A stretch of DNA of 29,675 nt from a virus. The notes below the pieces were generated by a model. It was given only the letters and a program-made list of their open reading frames with translations. It was not told the DNA's origin and did no database searches. The stretch is from the IMG/VR virus record IMGVR_UViG_3300011416_000031, positions 1-29,675 of that record. One strand, 5' to 3'. Shown piece after piece: positions 7,734 to 14,315 of the stretch (its first letter is position 1; each line of letters starts with the position of its first letter). Made by a program: the position numbers and the translations under genes.

Positions 7734-7994
7734 TTATGCTGGTTTTGTTTCCGGGTCTATCCGAATTATGATGCTCTTGTCGTTGTTGTCGGTATTGTAG
7801 GCGGAAAACCCATGAGGTTCGCGGAATTCATTCTGCCTCACCCATCCCCCCCGGCAGTCATAGAAGGATCCAGAGAATATCTTGCATTGCAGAGGTTCTT
7901 TCTCAAATGATGTCAGGACATTCTTCTCGAACTCTGACTCGGGTGTGATCACCAACTGCACAACACCATCCTCGATATAGATTGCTGTCTTCAT
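7734..7994 (-). CDS. Hypothetical protein
   Basis: An 86-residue alpha/beta protein opening with MKTAIYIEDGVVQLVITP, a beta-hairpin-like start seen in many small phage proteins. It has cysteines at LQCKIF and YDCRGG. AGGAGGAGGGG precedes the ATG. No function known. Confidence 0.6.
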   Translation of the reverse strand: MKTAIYIEDGVVQLVITPESEFEKNVLTSFEKEPLQCKIFSGSFYDCRGGWVRQNEFREPHGFSAYNTDNNDKSIIIRIDPETKPA

Positions 7995-8008
7995 CCCCTC
8001 CTCCTTTG

Positions 8009-8077
8009 TTTGATGCGGCTAAACTTCTGAAGTGTTTCCCCGTCTTTTCTGGCACTCTGTTTGATGGGGCTAAACTT
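8009..8077. repeat. Short direct repeat pair in intergenic space
   Basis: An 18-base element, AAGTTTAGCC then G or C then CATCAAA on the minus strand, occurs at 8009-8026 and 8060-8077 with one mismatch. The right copy contains the stop codon (TAG) of the gene ending at 8070. The left copy lies in the gap before the next ribosome site. The pair looks like a duplicated gene boundary, possibly the scar of a deleted or acquired small gene. Confidence 0.6.
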
Positions 8078-8312
8078 TTGACTCCCTGTGCAGAACCGTG
8101 ATCACTAGGTCTTGACCGTTCCTGAGTACATTGATGTCTTGCCGTATCATCCCAACTACGATGCTGCCAACCTCCCTCCTGAGAGTGGACTCGATCTTCT
8201 TCATAGCCTCTTGGATGACCGGTTCGCAGGCATTGATCATCGCCTCTTTGCACTCTTTCCGCATAAACTCAGCCACTTTGTCTTCATTGATAAATGCATA
8301 TAGTCCTGTCAT
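8070..8312 (-). CDS. Small helical hypothetical protein
   Basis: An 80-residue protein: INEDKVAEFMRKECKEAMIN, then PVIQEAMKKIESTLRREVGS and a short beta end (QDLVITVLHRESKV). Its ATG overlaps the stop of the 57-residue gene upstream (ATGA) and follows GGGAGGAGAGGGAG. No known motif. Confidence 0.6.
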   Translation of the reverse strand: MTGLYAFINEDKVAEFMRKECKEAMINACEPVIQEAMKKIESTLRREVGSIVVGMIRQDINVLRNGQDLVITVLHRESKV

Positions 8313-8482
8313 CTCCCTCTCCTCCCCTCAAACTTGAACTTCAACCCTGCCACTCGATAAACTTTCCTGTACCCTTCTCGTTCGCTGAACAGCAGTGGCG
8401 ATCCATCATCCACAGCCACCCACGCCAGAGCCCCGAACACCCTCACCCACATCCCCCACTTCCAAAAGTAAATGCCGAACAT
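8309..8482 (-). CDS. Small Trp-rich protein directly after terL
   Basis: A 57-residue protein from ATG 8482 preceded by GAGGAGAG. The first half is hydrophobic with several Trp/Phe (FGIYFWKWGMWVRVFGALAW) and may associate with the membrane. The second half is basic and ends in GRRGR. It begins 10 bases after the terL stop and overlaps the next gene, so it belongs to the same transcript. Unrecognised. Confidence 0.55.
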   Translation of the reverse strand: MFGIYFWKWGMWVRVFGALAWVAVDDGSPLLFSEREGYRKVYRVAGLKFKFEGRRGR

Positions 8483-8491
8483 ACTCTCTCC

Positions 8492-10759
8492 TCAATACCC
8501 CATTGTCCGACTGATCGGCTGGAAATCATCTATCCTCGGCATCGTTGTGATCGGGTCGTCGTTGGTCATCTCTTCTATGACCTGGCAGGCATAACCGAAT
8601 GAGTCGCTATTGCTGACCAGCATCCCCTCGGCCAGGTAACAGTTATGCTTCTCCACCGTCAGGTTGTAGACTGGCTGCCCTTCTACGTCTGAAGTCTCGA
8701 GCTTTACAATTCTTGCCGCAGAACTTTGATTTGGTAGGGTAGTAAGTGACATATTCCTTGCCACAGACTGTGCAATTCTTAGCCACAGGTTGACGCTTTT
8801 CCCATGCTGCCTTCCCGTTTGCGCTATGCCATGCTCTGCCTTCTTCTGTGCCGTGCCACTCCCTTGCAGCAAGTTGGGCTTTCTCAAGTGCGGCCATGGC
8901 TCCAGGGGACCCAATCCATTTCTGGATGGCAGCGTTTGTTTTCCATCGCTCGGCGTTTCTTGCTCTGTTCTCTGGCCTGCGCCTTGCTTCGTGGGAGAGT
9001 TCCCGTGCTGCAGGCAGGATCTCTCTGGTGTTACGATCACTGACTTGCCACGACCCTTTGAGACCGTGGTGCCGCATGTGTTCCGACTTGGGAAGCAGTT
9101 CAAAATTAGAGAGATCGTTGTGGCGCTTATCTTCGTCAATATGGTGGACATCATACCCCTCGGGGATTGGTCCGTTTGCTTTGATCCACATGTCTCTGTG
9201 GAGTGCTCTTGGTGTCTGCTTCCATTTATCATGACAATAGAAATACTTTCCCGTAAACCGATACCTGCGTCCATCGAAAACGACAACATCGCCGGCCATA
9301 ATACACCTCCATCAATTAAGATGGAGTCACCATACACCAAGTCTCCAGCGAATACAATACCATTAAGCGTCAGCATCCTGTGATTCGGTGTGACCCGAAG
9401 TTTTTTTCCATCCGCAAGGGTGATGGTTACCAGTTTTTTTGACAGCCCGGACACGCCTGCATTGATCACTAGGCCCTGGTCACCCGTTGGCAGGATAACT
9501 TTGTCGCCGGCTTGAACTGTTTCAATGGGCACCAGTCCTCTGTCCAGCAACACCCTCTCGCCGGCCGGCAGGCAGCCATGGCTATACTCATCGTGTATCG
9601 GAGTGGCATCCGCACCGTTCGCTCTCTCAGGGCGCCGGTATCGTTTCAAACACTCGAGCAGGTCCTTGGTCTTCTCCTTGTCGAATACCCACCGCGGGAA
9701 GGCTGCCCGGCCGACTTTGATCCGGTCCTCTTCGTTGGTCTTCGGCACACGCTTAACCCTGAACCTGTACTTGGCCAGGATTTTGGCGTCTGTGGTCCCG
9801 GTCTTCCGCTCCTCGGAGAACCCGTCGTGGGGCAGGAACATGAATCCCCAGTTATACGGCTTCTGCCTAAGAAGGATTGCACACTCGTCAGTCGTAGTCT
9901 TGTTGACCTGGAGGTAGTCGATGCACCTGACCTCCGACCGGGACCGCTGCACCATGGTGATCGCCATGTTGTCCGCAAAGCCCAGGTCCCAGATTGCATG
10001 CACCTTGAGGTTCGGATCGTACGGCAGGAACGTCACCCTCTGCTCGGCCTGGGCCTTGGCAACTTCTTTGGCGTAGATGGCGCCGGCGACCGCGGCCTTG
10101 CATGCGCCTAACCAGATGTTATCGTAATCGTCCGGTGCAGTTGCCAGACAGTGCAACCTCTCGAGCTCGAGGACGTTCGGAAACCATGGATTGTCAGTGT
10201 AATTGATGAAGCACACCCAGGCATTGGCGGGAGGGTTGGTGACAAACCTGACGTACGTGGCGTCGGTGTCGAGTTCCGGGTTGAACGTAACCCATATCTC
10301 TGAGCACTCGAGGGTGACCATGTCTTCTTTGCGGATCGTCGGGCAGAGAAGGTCCCACGACTTCTTGGTAACCGTTTGCGCTTCTTCCACCCAGCAAATG
10401 TCGACCCCTTCGTATGACTTGATCGAGTGAGCGGTCAGATCAGAAAGGCCGGTGAACAGGAACTCCGTGCCGTTCCGGCCGCGGATGATGTTGTTCTGGA
10501 CGTCATAGAACCAGTCAAGCTGCATGCCCTCGATCTGGTCCTTGAGTAGTTTATGGACTGAGTCGGCCAGGGTCTTCTGAATCTCCCTGGTACACAGGAC
10601 CCTGAGTTTCTTCCTGCTCCCCAGGATCAGCAGGGCCCGCGCCACCGACCAGGACTTGGCGGAACCGCGGCCACCATACATAACCTTGTAGCGCATGGGA
10701 CGGAACATCGGTGCTAATTTTGGCGGGAATCTGACCTGGATCTTTAGCCGGGCATCCAT
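8492..10759 (-). CDS. terL: Terminase large subunit with in-frame intein
   Basis: A 755-codon precursor. After intein removal the 433-residue extein is the usual size for a PBSX/Terminase_3-type packaging motor, an ATPase plus nuclease that cuts concatemers and pumps DNA through the portal. ATPase motifs are Walker A GGRGSAKS (29-36), Walker B ICWVEE (121-126) and the coupling motif VTFNP (157-161). Nuclease acidic residues are D258 (IWDLG) and D312 (PHDG). The third motif is SHG followed by SDSFGY, and the intein sits exactly between its halves. The frame is open through the intein even though an HNH gene occupies another frame there. terS ends 3 bases upstream. Unless splicing works, the nuclease site is not assembled. 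Confidence 0.93.
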   Translation of the reverse strand: MDARLKIQVRFPPKLAPMFRPMRYKVMYGGRGSAKSWSVARALLILGSRKKLRVLCTREIQKTLADSVHKLLKDQIEGMQLDWFYDVQNNIIRGRNGTEFLFTGLSDLTAHSIKSYEGVDICWVEEAQTVTKKSWDLLCPTIRKEDMVTLECSEIWVTFNPELDTDATYVRFVTNPPANAWVCFINYTDNPWFPNVLELERLHCLATAPDDYDNIWLGACKAAVAGAIYAKEVAKAQAEQRVTFLPYDPNLKVHAIWDLGFADNMAITMVQRSRSEVRCIDYLQVNKTTTDECAILLRQKPYNWGFMFLPHDGFSEERKTGTTDAKILAKYRFRVKRVPKTNEEDRIKVGRAAFPRWVFDKEKTKDLLECLKRYRRPERANGADATPIHDEYSHGCLPAGERVLLDRGLVPIETVQAGDKVILPTGDQGLVINAGVSGLSKKLVTITLADGKKLRVTPNHRMLTLNGIVFAGDLVYGDSILIDGGVLWPAMLSFSMDAGIGLRESISIVMINGSRHQEHSTETCGSKQTDQSPRGMMSTILTKISATTISLILNCFPSRNTCGTTVSKGRGKSVIVTPERSCLQHGNSPTKQGAGQRTEQETPSDGKQTLPSRNGLGPLEPWPHLRKPNLLQGSGTAQKKAEHGIAQTGRQHGKSVNLWLRIAQSVARNMSLTTLPNQSSAARIVKLETSDVEGQPVYNLTVEKHNCYLAEGMLVSNSDSFGYACQVIEEMTNDDPITTMPRIDDFQPISRTMGY
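8609..9574 (-). mobile_element. Intein inside TerL nuclease motif
   Basis: Residues 396-717 of the precursor (322 residues) form a class 1 (Hint) intein. Block A begins with Cys1 (CLPAGERVLLDRGLVPIETV). Block B contains the Thr-x-x-His (RVTPNHRML). Block F/G reads VYNLTVEKHNCYLAEGMLVS and ends in Asn before Ser+1 of the extein. The penultimate residue is Ser, not the usual His. Between GDLVYGDSIL and block F are about 200 residues rich in Ser, Thr, Gln, Gly and Arg with no endonuclease motif in this frame. That stretch is the out-of-frame reading of the HNH gene. The insertion point lies at the active-site Asp of TerL, a typical conserved-site location for inteins. Confidence 0.93.
8643..9299 (-). 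CDS. HNH homing endonuclease nested out of frame in the intein
   Basis: A 218-residue protein starting at ATG 9299 behind GGAGGTG (5-base gap), in a frame shifted from terL. The N-terminus (VVVFDGRRYRFTGKYFYCH) leads to the HNH core: VHHIDEDKRHNDLSNFELLP at 51-70 and KSEHMRHH at 71-78. A basic helical region follows, then a putative zinc site C176/C179/C194/C198, and an RRRR tail. The core resembles I-HmuI-type HNH enzymes. The stop TAA falls inside the His-Asn of intein block F, so its last ~25 codons overlap essential splicing residues. It would be made by internal initiation from the terL message and would drive homing of the intein. Confidence 0.92.
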   Translation of the reverse strand: MAGDVVVFDGRRYRFTGKYFYCHDKWKQTPRALHRDMWIKANGPIPEGYDVHHIDEDKRHNDLSNFELLPKSEHMRHHGLKGSWQVSDRNTREILPAARELSHEARRRPENRARNAERWKTNAAIQKWIGSPGAMAALEKAQLAAREWHGTEEGRAWHSANGKAAWEKRQPVAKNCTVCGKEYVTYYPTKSKFCGKNCKARDFRRRRAASLQPDGGEA

Positions 10760-10762
10760 CGG

Positions 10763-11149
10763 TTACTTGTCACCGAAGATGACTTCAATGCTGGCGTCAA
10801 CCGTGACGTTTGCTTCAGTCCTCTCAATGTAGAGGCCTGACGCTTTCCCCCTGCTGATCTCGGCTGAGATAGCTGCACTGTATTGCTTTGCTTTCGATGC
10901 TGCGTTGCGGAGAGTCTGGAGATCTTTCAGGTGGGACTCGAGGGTCATCTGTACTTTTTCGAGGACTGGTTTCTGTAATTCGGCAATTCTTGCTAAAATC
11001 TTGCCATCTTTCATCAAACGGCATGCTTGCTCTTGAATAGTTTTGGTTGTCATCTTACTGACATCACGAGACTTTTTGAACGCATCTGTTTGCGTCATCC
11101 CTTGTGCTATTCCCTGCGCGAACATTTCTCGTTTTACCGGTAGCTTCAT
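10763..11149 (-). CDS. terS: Terminase small subunit
   Basis: A 128-residue protein with an N-terminal helix-turn-helix layout (REMFAQGIAQGMTQTDAFKKS, then TIQEQACRLMKDGKILARIAE) and a C-terminal oligomerisation helix (LESHLKDLQTLRNAASKAKQYSAA). This is the Terminase_2-like architecture. Small terminase recognises the packaging site and hands the genome to TerL, whose gene begins 3 bases downstream. ATG 11149 overlaps the upstream stop (ATGA). A GTG three codons earlier touches the GGAGGA site and is less likely. The ending ASIEVIFGDK is typical of this family. Confidence 0.82.
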   Translation of the reverse strand: MKLPVKREMFAQGIAQGMTQTDAFKKSRDVSKMTTKTIQEQACRLMKDGKILARIAELQKPVLEKVQMTLESHLKDLQTLRNAASKAKQYSAAISAEISRGKASGLYIERTEANVTVDASIEVIFGDK

Positions 11150-11415
11150 TGTGCCCACTCCTCCACCTCCCCCATGTTCAACCCATCCTCCGCAGCATCT
11201 TTTACTTTCCCCTTCTTGGGTGTCGGGACCTCTGCTCTATCCCCCTTCACCAGGAAGAGGATATACTGTTGGCGATTCTCCGTACCAACCAGAGGGCGAA
11301 CCTGCAGTGCCTCAGTCTCTGGTATATGGAAGTTGATGTTGTGCCCTCCTGCGGGGTGGCTGGATATCTTGGTGATCACCGCAGGGATCTGGAGGGGTTT
11401 CTCTTCCTTGCTCAC
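11146..11415 (-). CDS. Hypothetical protein before terS
   Basis: An 89-residue protein starting at GTG 11415 overlapping the upstream stop. It has a beta-rich first half (IPAVITKISSHPAGGHNINFHI, then YILFLVKGDRAEV) and an acidic tail (DAAEDGLNMGEVEEWAQ). Not recognised. Tight overlap with terS suggests a packaging or DNA-related accessory role, by position only. Confidence 0.6.
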   Translation of the reverse strand: MSKEEKPLQIPAVITKISSHPAGGHNINFHIPETEALQVRPLVGTENRQQYILFLVKGDRAEVPTPKKGKVKDAAEDGLNMGEVEEWAQ

Positions 11416-11606
11416 GGCTTGACCACCACTTTTTTATTGAGCGAGTGTTCACAGTATGGGGGGAGGACGCCACGCATTTTCATCAGTGTGCGGTAGTCCG
11501 GTGCTTTCGGCTTACCCTCTGCATCCATGCAATCACCCACCAATTCAGATAGGGCTAGAGACATGAGGTTGAGCGATATCGCCAATATGGATTCTCTCTC
11601 ACCCAT
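11412..11606 (-). CDS. Small hypothetical protein
   Basis: A 64-residue protein with Shine-Dalgarno GGGAGGT 4 bases before the ATG. It has a helical N-terminus (ESILAISLNLMSLALSELVGD), then a segment KAPDYRTLMKMRGVLPPYC and a Lys/Val tail. It looks like a small helix-loop-helix protein. Function unknown. Confidence 0.55.
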   Translation of the reverse strand: MGERESILAISLNLMSLALSELVGDCMDAEGKPKAPDYRTLMKMRGVLPPYCEHSLNKKVVVKP

Positions 11607-11607
11607 A

Positions 11608-11700
11608 TTACCTCCCTGCCCAGATAATCAAAGCAGCCGTGTTGATCGCCGCCAGTGAAGCGGATATGAAGATCATCAACAGTAGCTGCTTTGGGTTCAT
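11608..11700 (-). CDS. 30-residue single-pass membrane peptide
   Basis: ATG 11700 follows AGGAGATAAG and the frame ends at 11608, one base before the next start. The product is MNPKQLL followed by a hydrophobic helix (LMIFISASLAAINTAALIIW) and AGR. It is one membrane span with a short cytoplasmic head. Context and ribosome site support translation. Function unknown. Confidence 0.6.
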   Translation of the reverse strand: MNPKQLLLMIFISASLAAINTAALIIWAGR

Positions 11701-11714
11701 GGCTTATCTCCTGC

Positions 11715-12005
11715 TTATTGGACGACACCTTTACGATAACTGTCCTGCATTGCCTGGTCTTCCTGCCCGGCCGCAGCAGGATCCTCTGTGAGGCCTGCGT
11801 CGTCCGTGGCCATACCATCACCAGGGGGGCCCATCGATGCAGCGTCCAGCAACTGGCTAGCAGCCGACAGCACCTCTTCCTTGGTCTTGAAGGTCTGTTT
11901 CTCACCGCCCTCCGCTTGATCCTCTGGTGGTGCCTCTTCTCTTTCCCCTGCTTCCAGTGAAAAAGTTCCATCAGGTTCTACGCAGATCTCGATTTTGGTG
12001 GACAT
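11715..12005 (-). CDS. Acidic disordered protein, first gene of late block
   Basis: A 96-residue protein starting at ATG 12005 (AAGGAG 7 bases upstream). It is very acidic and low in hydrophobics (EAGEREEAPPEDQAEGGEKQ, later GMATDDAGLTEDPAAAGQED), so probably unstructured. It is the first gene after the promoter at 12046-12074. Function unknown. Confidence 0.6.
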   Translation of the reverse strand: MSTKIEICVEPDGTFSLEAGEREEAPPEDQAEGGEKQTFKTKEEVLSAASQLLDAASMGPPGDGMATDDAGLTEDPAAAGQEDQAMQDSYRKGVVQ

Positions 12006-12045
12006 GACCGACTCCTTATTTCTTAGGTGTTTGTAACTTTTGGAG

Positions 12046-12074
12046 ACAATAATCCTGTCAAGCGGCTTTGTCAA
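12046..12074 (-). promoter_or_regulatory. Sigma70-type promoter for terminase/head genes
   Basis: A perfect TTGACA (12069-12074) is 17 bases from TATTGT (12046-12051), in the one non-coding gap of this region. A second TTGACA lies inside the spacer. The start of the first late gene is 41 bases downstream. The same -10 sequence TATTGT is used at 23457-23462. Confidence 0.6.
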
Positions 12075-12092
12075 TTACAATAGCGATGAGAC

Positions 12093-12659
12093 TCACTCCA
12101 CTCCGTAGCGAGACTTGATTTCATCGATAATAATTGCTCTTTGGCCTGCTTTCAATTCTAACGCTTGGCTTATCATCTCCACTATCTCTCTTGCCGTCTC
12201 TTTCTGTGCGGATTCTGCCCTATTGTACTGTTCTTCTGCGTATTTGTCCCGTTGAATTCCCATCAGGCGCAGAACTCGATTTTCTTCTTTCAAGTGTTCC
12301 ACCTCTGTCTGTAGTTCTAATCCAGCAGCGAATTTCCCATCATCAAAGACCTTTTGTAGAAACTCCATACAAGTTAATTTTTGATTATATTTAATTGCTG
12401 AATCTTCCGAGACAATTTCAAAAGGTACGATTACTGACTCCATGTTTTTAATTAATATGTTTTTGTCGCTTACCAATCCTTTCAACCGTTCTACCTCTTC
12501 GGTGAGGCGCTTGATTTCAGTATCTTTCCCCCGCAACACGCGCTCATACATGCTTTCAATATGCTGCTCAACTTTCGGGTCTGCATAGTCACTACAATGT
12601 GATTTATGGCTTACAATAGAAATATCATTACCACATTCTTTGCATATCGTATCGCTCAT
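12093..12659 (-). CDS. Coiled-coil protein with N-terminal Zn-ribbon-like knuckle
   Basis: A 188-residue protein. Residues 6-9 (CKEC) and a later Cys/His pair (HKSHC) could bind one zinc. Most of the rest is coiled coil in two segments (RGKDTEIKRLTEEVERLKGL, then LELQTEVEHLKEENRVLRL). The end is helical (ALELKAGQRAIIIDEIKSRYG). Its start overlaps the upstream stop. No family recognised. It is the last gene before the promoter at 12046-12074. Confidence 0.6.
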   Translation of the reverse strand: MSDTICKECGNDISIVSHKSHCSDYADPKVEQHIESMYERVLRGKDTEIKRLTEEVERLKGLVSDKNILIKNMESVIVPFEIVSEDSAIKYNQKLTCMEFLQKVFDDGKFAAGLELQTEVEHLKEENRVLRLMGIQRDKYAEEQYNRAESAQKETAREIVEMISQALELKAGQRAIIIDEIKSRYGVE

Positions 12660-12817
12660 TCTCCGTCCCTCCCCCTGATTGCCTCAAAAGACTCACATCT
12701 ACCGGGAGCAATGCCATACCAGTGAAACGTGTTCATAGGCAGCCGAGAATAACTCCGATATTTAACACAGTTCTTTTTTATTGGGCAGTTTTGCCCTTTA
12801 CAAAATATACTTTCCAT
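12656..12817 (-). CDS. Small Cys-rich protein
   Basis: A 53-residue protein from ATG 12817 (GGAGGGACA upstream), starting inside the end of the preceding gene. Cysteines at FCKGQNCPIKKNC and GRCESF give four potential zinc ligands. The YG(I)APGRCE.FE ending is seen in several small phage Zn proteins. Function unknown. Confidence 0.6.
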   Translation of the reverse strand: MESIFCKGQNCPIKKNCVKYRSYSRLPMNTFHWYGIAPGRCESFEAIRGRDGE

Positions 12818-13052
12818 TGTCCCTCCTGATTGCCTCGGCAATATCCTCAGCCATGCCTACGCGGTGCACATACCATCCGATAGGTTCGCCGAGACAATCT
12901 TGATTCATTCCTTTTGTTTCTGCTATCTCCGCCGCCCTTTCTTTGCCAGCGGCGTAACCAGCTTGCCAACAAACCCTTGCATCAAAATCTCTATCTTGGG
13001 TAAAGTCAGGTTCTCTATCTGTTTCTTTTTTCCAGAATTCCTCAAAAGTCAT
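12798..13052 (-). CDS. Hypothetical protein
   Basis: An 84-residue acidic protein. FEEFWKKE, then CWQAGYAAGKERAAEIAE, then AEDIAEAIRR are its landmarks. The W.AGY.AG.ERAAEI segment is a pattern I associate with small accessory phage proteins of unknown role. The start follows GGAGA. It overlaps the next gene by 20 bases. Confidence 0.6.
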   Translation of the reverse strand: MTFEEFWKKETDREPDFTQDRDFDARVCWQAGYAAGKERAAEIAETKGMNQDCLGEPIGWYVHRVGMAEDIAEAIRRDNGKYIL

Positions 13053-13084
13053 TCTCCACTCTCCCCTTGGCCGTGGCCGCTAAA

Positions 13085-13285
13085 CTACCCCTTTCGCCGA
13101 TTCCAGTGTTTAATTGCCTCTTCTGGTGATTCCCCTGTGACTGTTGGTGAAACTTCACAGCGTACACTGACACAGCCTATCAGATGTTTATTCGGGCCTC
13201 CTCCATGCCACGGCTCCATTGTCGGACGTGTACCACAAAAGGGGCATTTCAAAGCTGTTTTCGGTCTAGTTATAGGTTGACTCAT
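13085..13285 (-). CDS. Lar-like restriction alleviation / Zn-ribbon protein
   Basis: A 66-residue protein from ATG 13285 behind AAAGGAGA. It shows the Lar family layout: LKCPFCG at the start, then IGCVSVRCEVSP, then SPEEAIKHWNRR at the end. Lar from Rac prophage relieves type I restriction by stimulating modification. Many phage Lar-like proteins are only assumed to do so. The four cysteines (CPFC and C...C) form a zinc ribbon. Its place among early accessory genes fits an anti-restriction role, which is inference. Confidence 0.72.
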   Translation of the reverse strand: MSQPITRPKTALKCPFCGTRPTMEPWHGGGPNKHLIGCVSVRCEVSPTVTGESPEEAIKHWNRRKG

Positions 13286-13315
13286 CCCTGTCTCCTTTCT
13301 CCCCACTCAGGAGGG

Positions 13316-13486
13316 CTAAACGGAAAGTACCGCAAGTTTCATTCTCATTTGGGTTCTTTCGGGCTGTTTACCATCGCACGAGGGACGCTCAAGATATTCT
13401 CTGACAGCTTGTTTCAGTGTTTCTAATTCGTCAGCCGATGCTATTCTGTGTGGGCCTATTTCTGTGTCACAGCATTTGCGTTTCAT
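13316..13486 (-). CDS. Small protein, unknown
   Basis: A 56-residue protein from ATG 13486 with a strong AAGGAGG site 4 bases upstream. It starts KRKCCDTEIGPHRI and continues with a helix (DELETLKQAVREYLERP). It ends in GTTTAG, the gene-end motif seen several times here. Function unknown. Confidence 0.55.
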   Translation of the reverse strand: MKRKCCDTEIGPHRIASADELETLKQAVREYLERPSCDGKQPERTQMRMKLAVLSV

Positions 13487-13516
13487 ATCGCCTCCTTATT
13501 CGTTATCTCGACTGAC

Positions 13517-13774
13517 TCATATACCAGCTTTATCTATCGCTTCAAGCAACTCCTTCCCTGTCATTTCCATTATAGAATCAATGACGAGAAAATGCACCGC
13601 AGCGTTGTCGTTACCACCACGATAAGCTATACACCATCCGTCCCCTGGCTGGTCGCAGAAATGAGCTGATTCATCATCTAATATTTCCCGCAACTTTTTG
13701 TTATGCTCTTGCAATAATGCATCAATTTTATCTTGCAATATCCTGGCTTTTTTTAACGCTATCGACGTTTTCAT
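13517..13774 (-). CDS. Coiled-coil hypothetical protein
   Basis: An 85-residue protein. Its first 40 residues are a basic coiled coil (ALKKARILQDKIDALLQEHN). The rest is globular (GDGWCIAYRGGNDNAAVHFL, then MTGKELLEAIDKAGI). ATG 13774 is favoured because AAAGGAG lies 6 bases before it. Function unknown. Confidence 0.6.
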   Translation of the reverse strand: MKTSIALKKARILQDKIDALLQEHNKKLREILDDESAHFCDQPGDGWCIAYRGGNDNAAVHFLVIDSIMEMTGKELLEAIDKAGI

Positions 13775-13792
13775 CCTCATCTCCTTTCTCCA

Positions 13793-13945
13793 TCAGGGTT
13801 GTGGACTAACCTTCTTGCGGCCCGCTTGCATCTTAGCTTGAGCTTCTGGTGTCAGAGTGCGCTTTGACTTCTTGCCCCCCTTAGAGGCGAGGTGCTTTGC
13901 TATGAGGTTATCTGGTATGAGTTGTTGGCAGTGGGGGCAGTTCAT
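13793..13945 (-). CDS. 50-residue Zn-knuckle protein A
   Basis: ATG 13945 opens a protein with NCPHCQQLIPDNLIAKHLA, a Lys-rich stretch (GGKKSKRTLTPEAQAKMQ) and AGRKK. It matches in length and plan the protein at 23505-23657 (NCPHCGEPI, then a basic helix), so the two are probably paralogues or convergent members of one phage family. With a single CxxC, zinc binding might need dimerisation. Role unknown; nucleic-acid binding is plausible from charge. Confidence 0.65.
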   Translation of the reverse strand: MNCPHCQQLIPDNLIAKHLASKGGKKSKRTLTPEAQAKMQAGRKKVSPQP

Positions 13946-13948
13946 ATT

Positions 13949-14221
13949 TTACCTCTTAACCGTTGCTACATCACCAACGTAGACCGTATCTGAATAAACA
14001 CCCCATGCTTGCGGGGCCTCTTTCTCGGCTTGGCATTGTTGGCACTCACAGGGTTTAATCAACCATAGTGCGTCTTTCACGTCCGCCCATGTGTCAACAG
14101 AATAGGTGTGTGTCCCGTTCTCAGGTATTGAATACCCTGACTGCGTATTTATGAAATATCCGTCTTGCTCTTTTTCAATACTGGCGATCATTTTTGAATA
14201 TTTCTTAGGAAGAGTTTTCAT
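13949..14221 (-). CDS. Hypothetical protein, first gene after promoter
   Basis: A 90-residue protein (KYSKMIASIEKEQDGYFINT, then TWADVKDALWLIKPCECQQC) with a CECQQC cluster and a C-terminal beta-like end. GGGGG precedes the ATG. It follows directly on the promoter at 14257-14285, so it would be the first gene of that transcript. Not recognised. Confidence 0.6.
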   Translation of the reverse strand: MKTLPKKYSKMIASIEKEQDGYFINTQSGYSIPENGTHTYSVDTWADVKDALWLIKPCECQQCQAEKEAPQAWGVYSDTVYVGDVATVKR

Positions 14222-14256
14222 ATCATTACCCCCTGTTTAATTTCCAGCCTGTAACC

Positions 14257-14285
14257 ACTATATCGTAAGCGCTTATGTAAGTCAA
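14257..14285 (-). promoter_or_regulatory. Strong promoter with palindromic operator
   Basis: TTGACT (14280-14285) and TATAGT (14257-14262) are 17 bases apart. The spacer contains a perfect 10-bp palindrome TAAGCGCTTA (14266-14275), where a bound dimer would block RNA polymerase. The region around it is very A+T rich. It follows the second copy of the 26-base repeat and precedes the accessory gene at 13949-14221. Confidence 0.65.
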
Positions 14286-14315
14286 GATGAAAATTATTAT
14301 AATTATTTAATTGTG

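Noticed and set aside
8790-9383. Plus-strand frames over the intein
   Set aside because: They oppose two coding frames, have odd composition (Cys/Pro/Leu-rich) and no start signals.
8609-9574. Group I intron containing an HNH gene in terL
   Set aside because: The terL frame is uninterrupted and shows intein blocks A, B, F and G with Cys1 and Asn-Ser at the ends, which an intron would not have.
9646-9999. Second minus-strand frame in terL N-extein
   Set aside because: A shadow of the ATPase/nuclease part, rich in Arg/Ser/Pro; no ribosome site.
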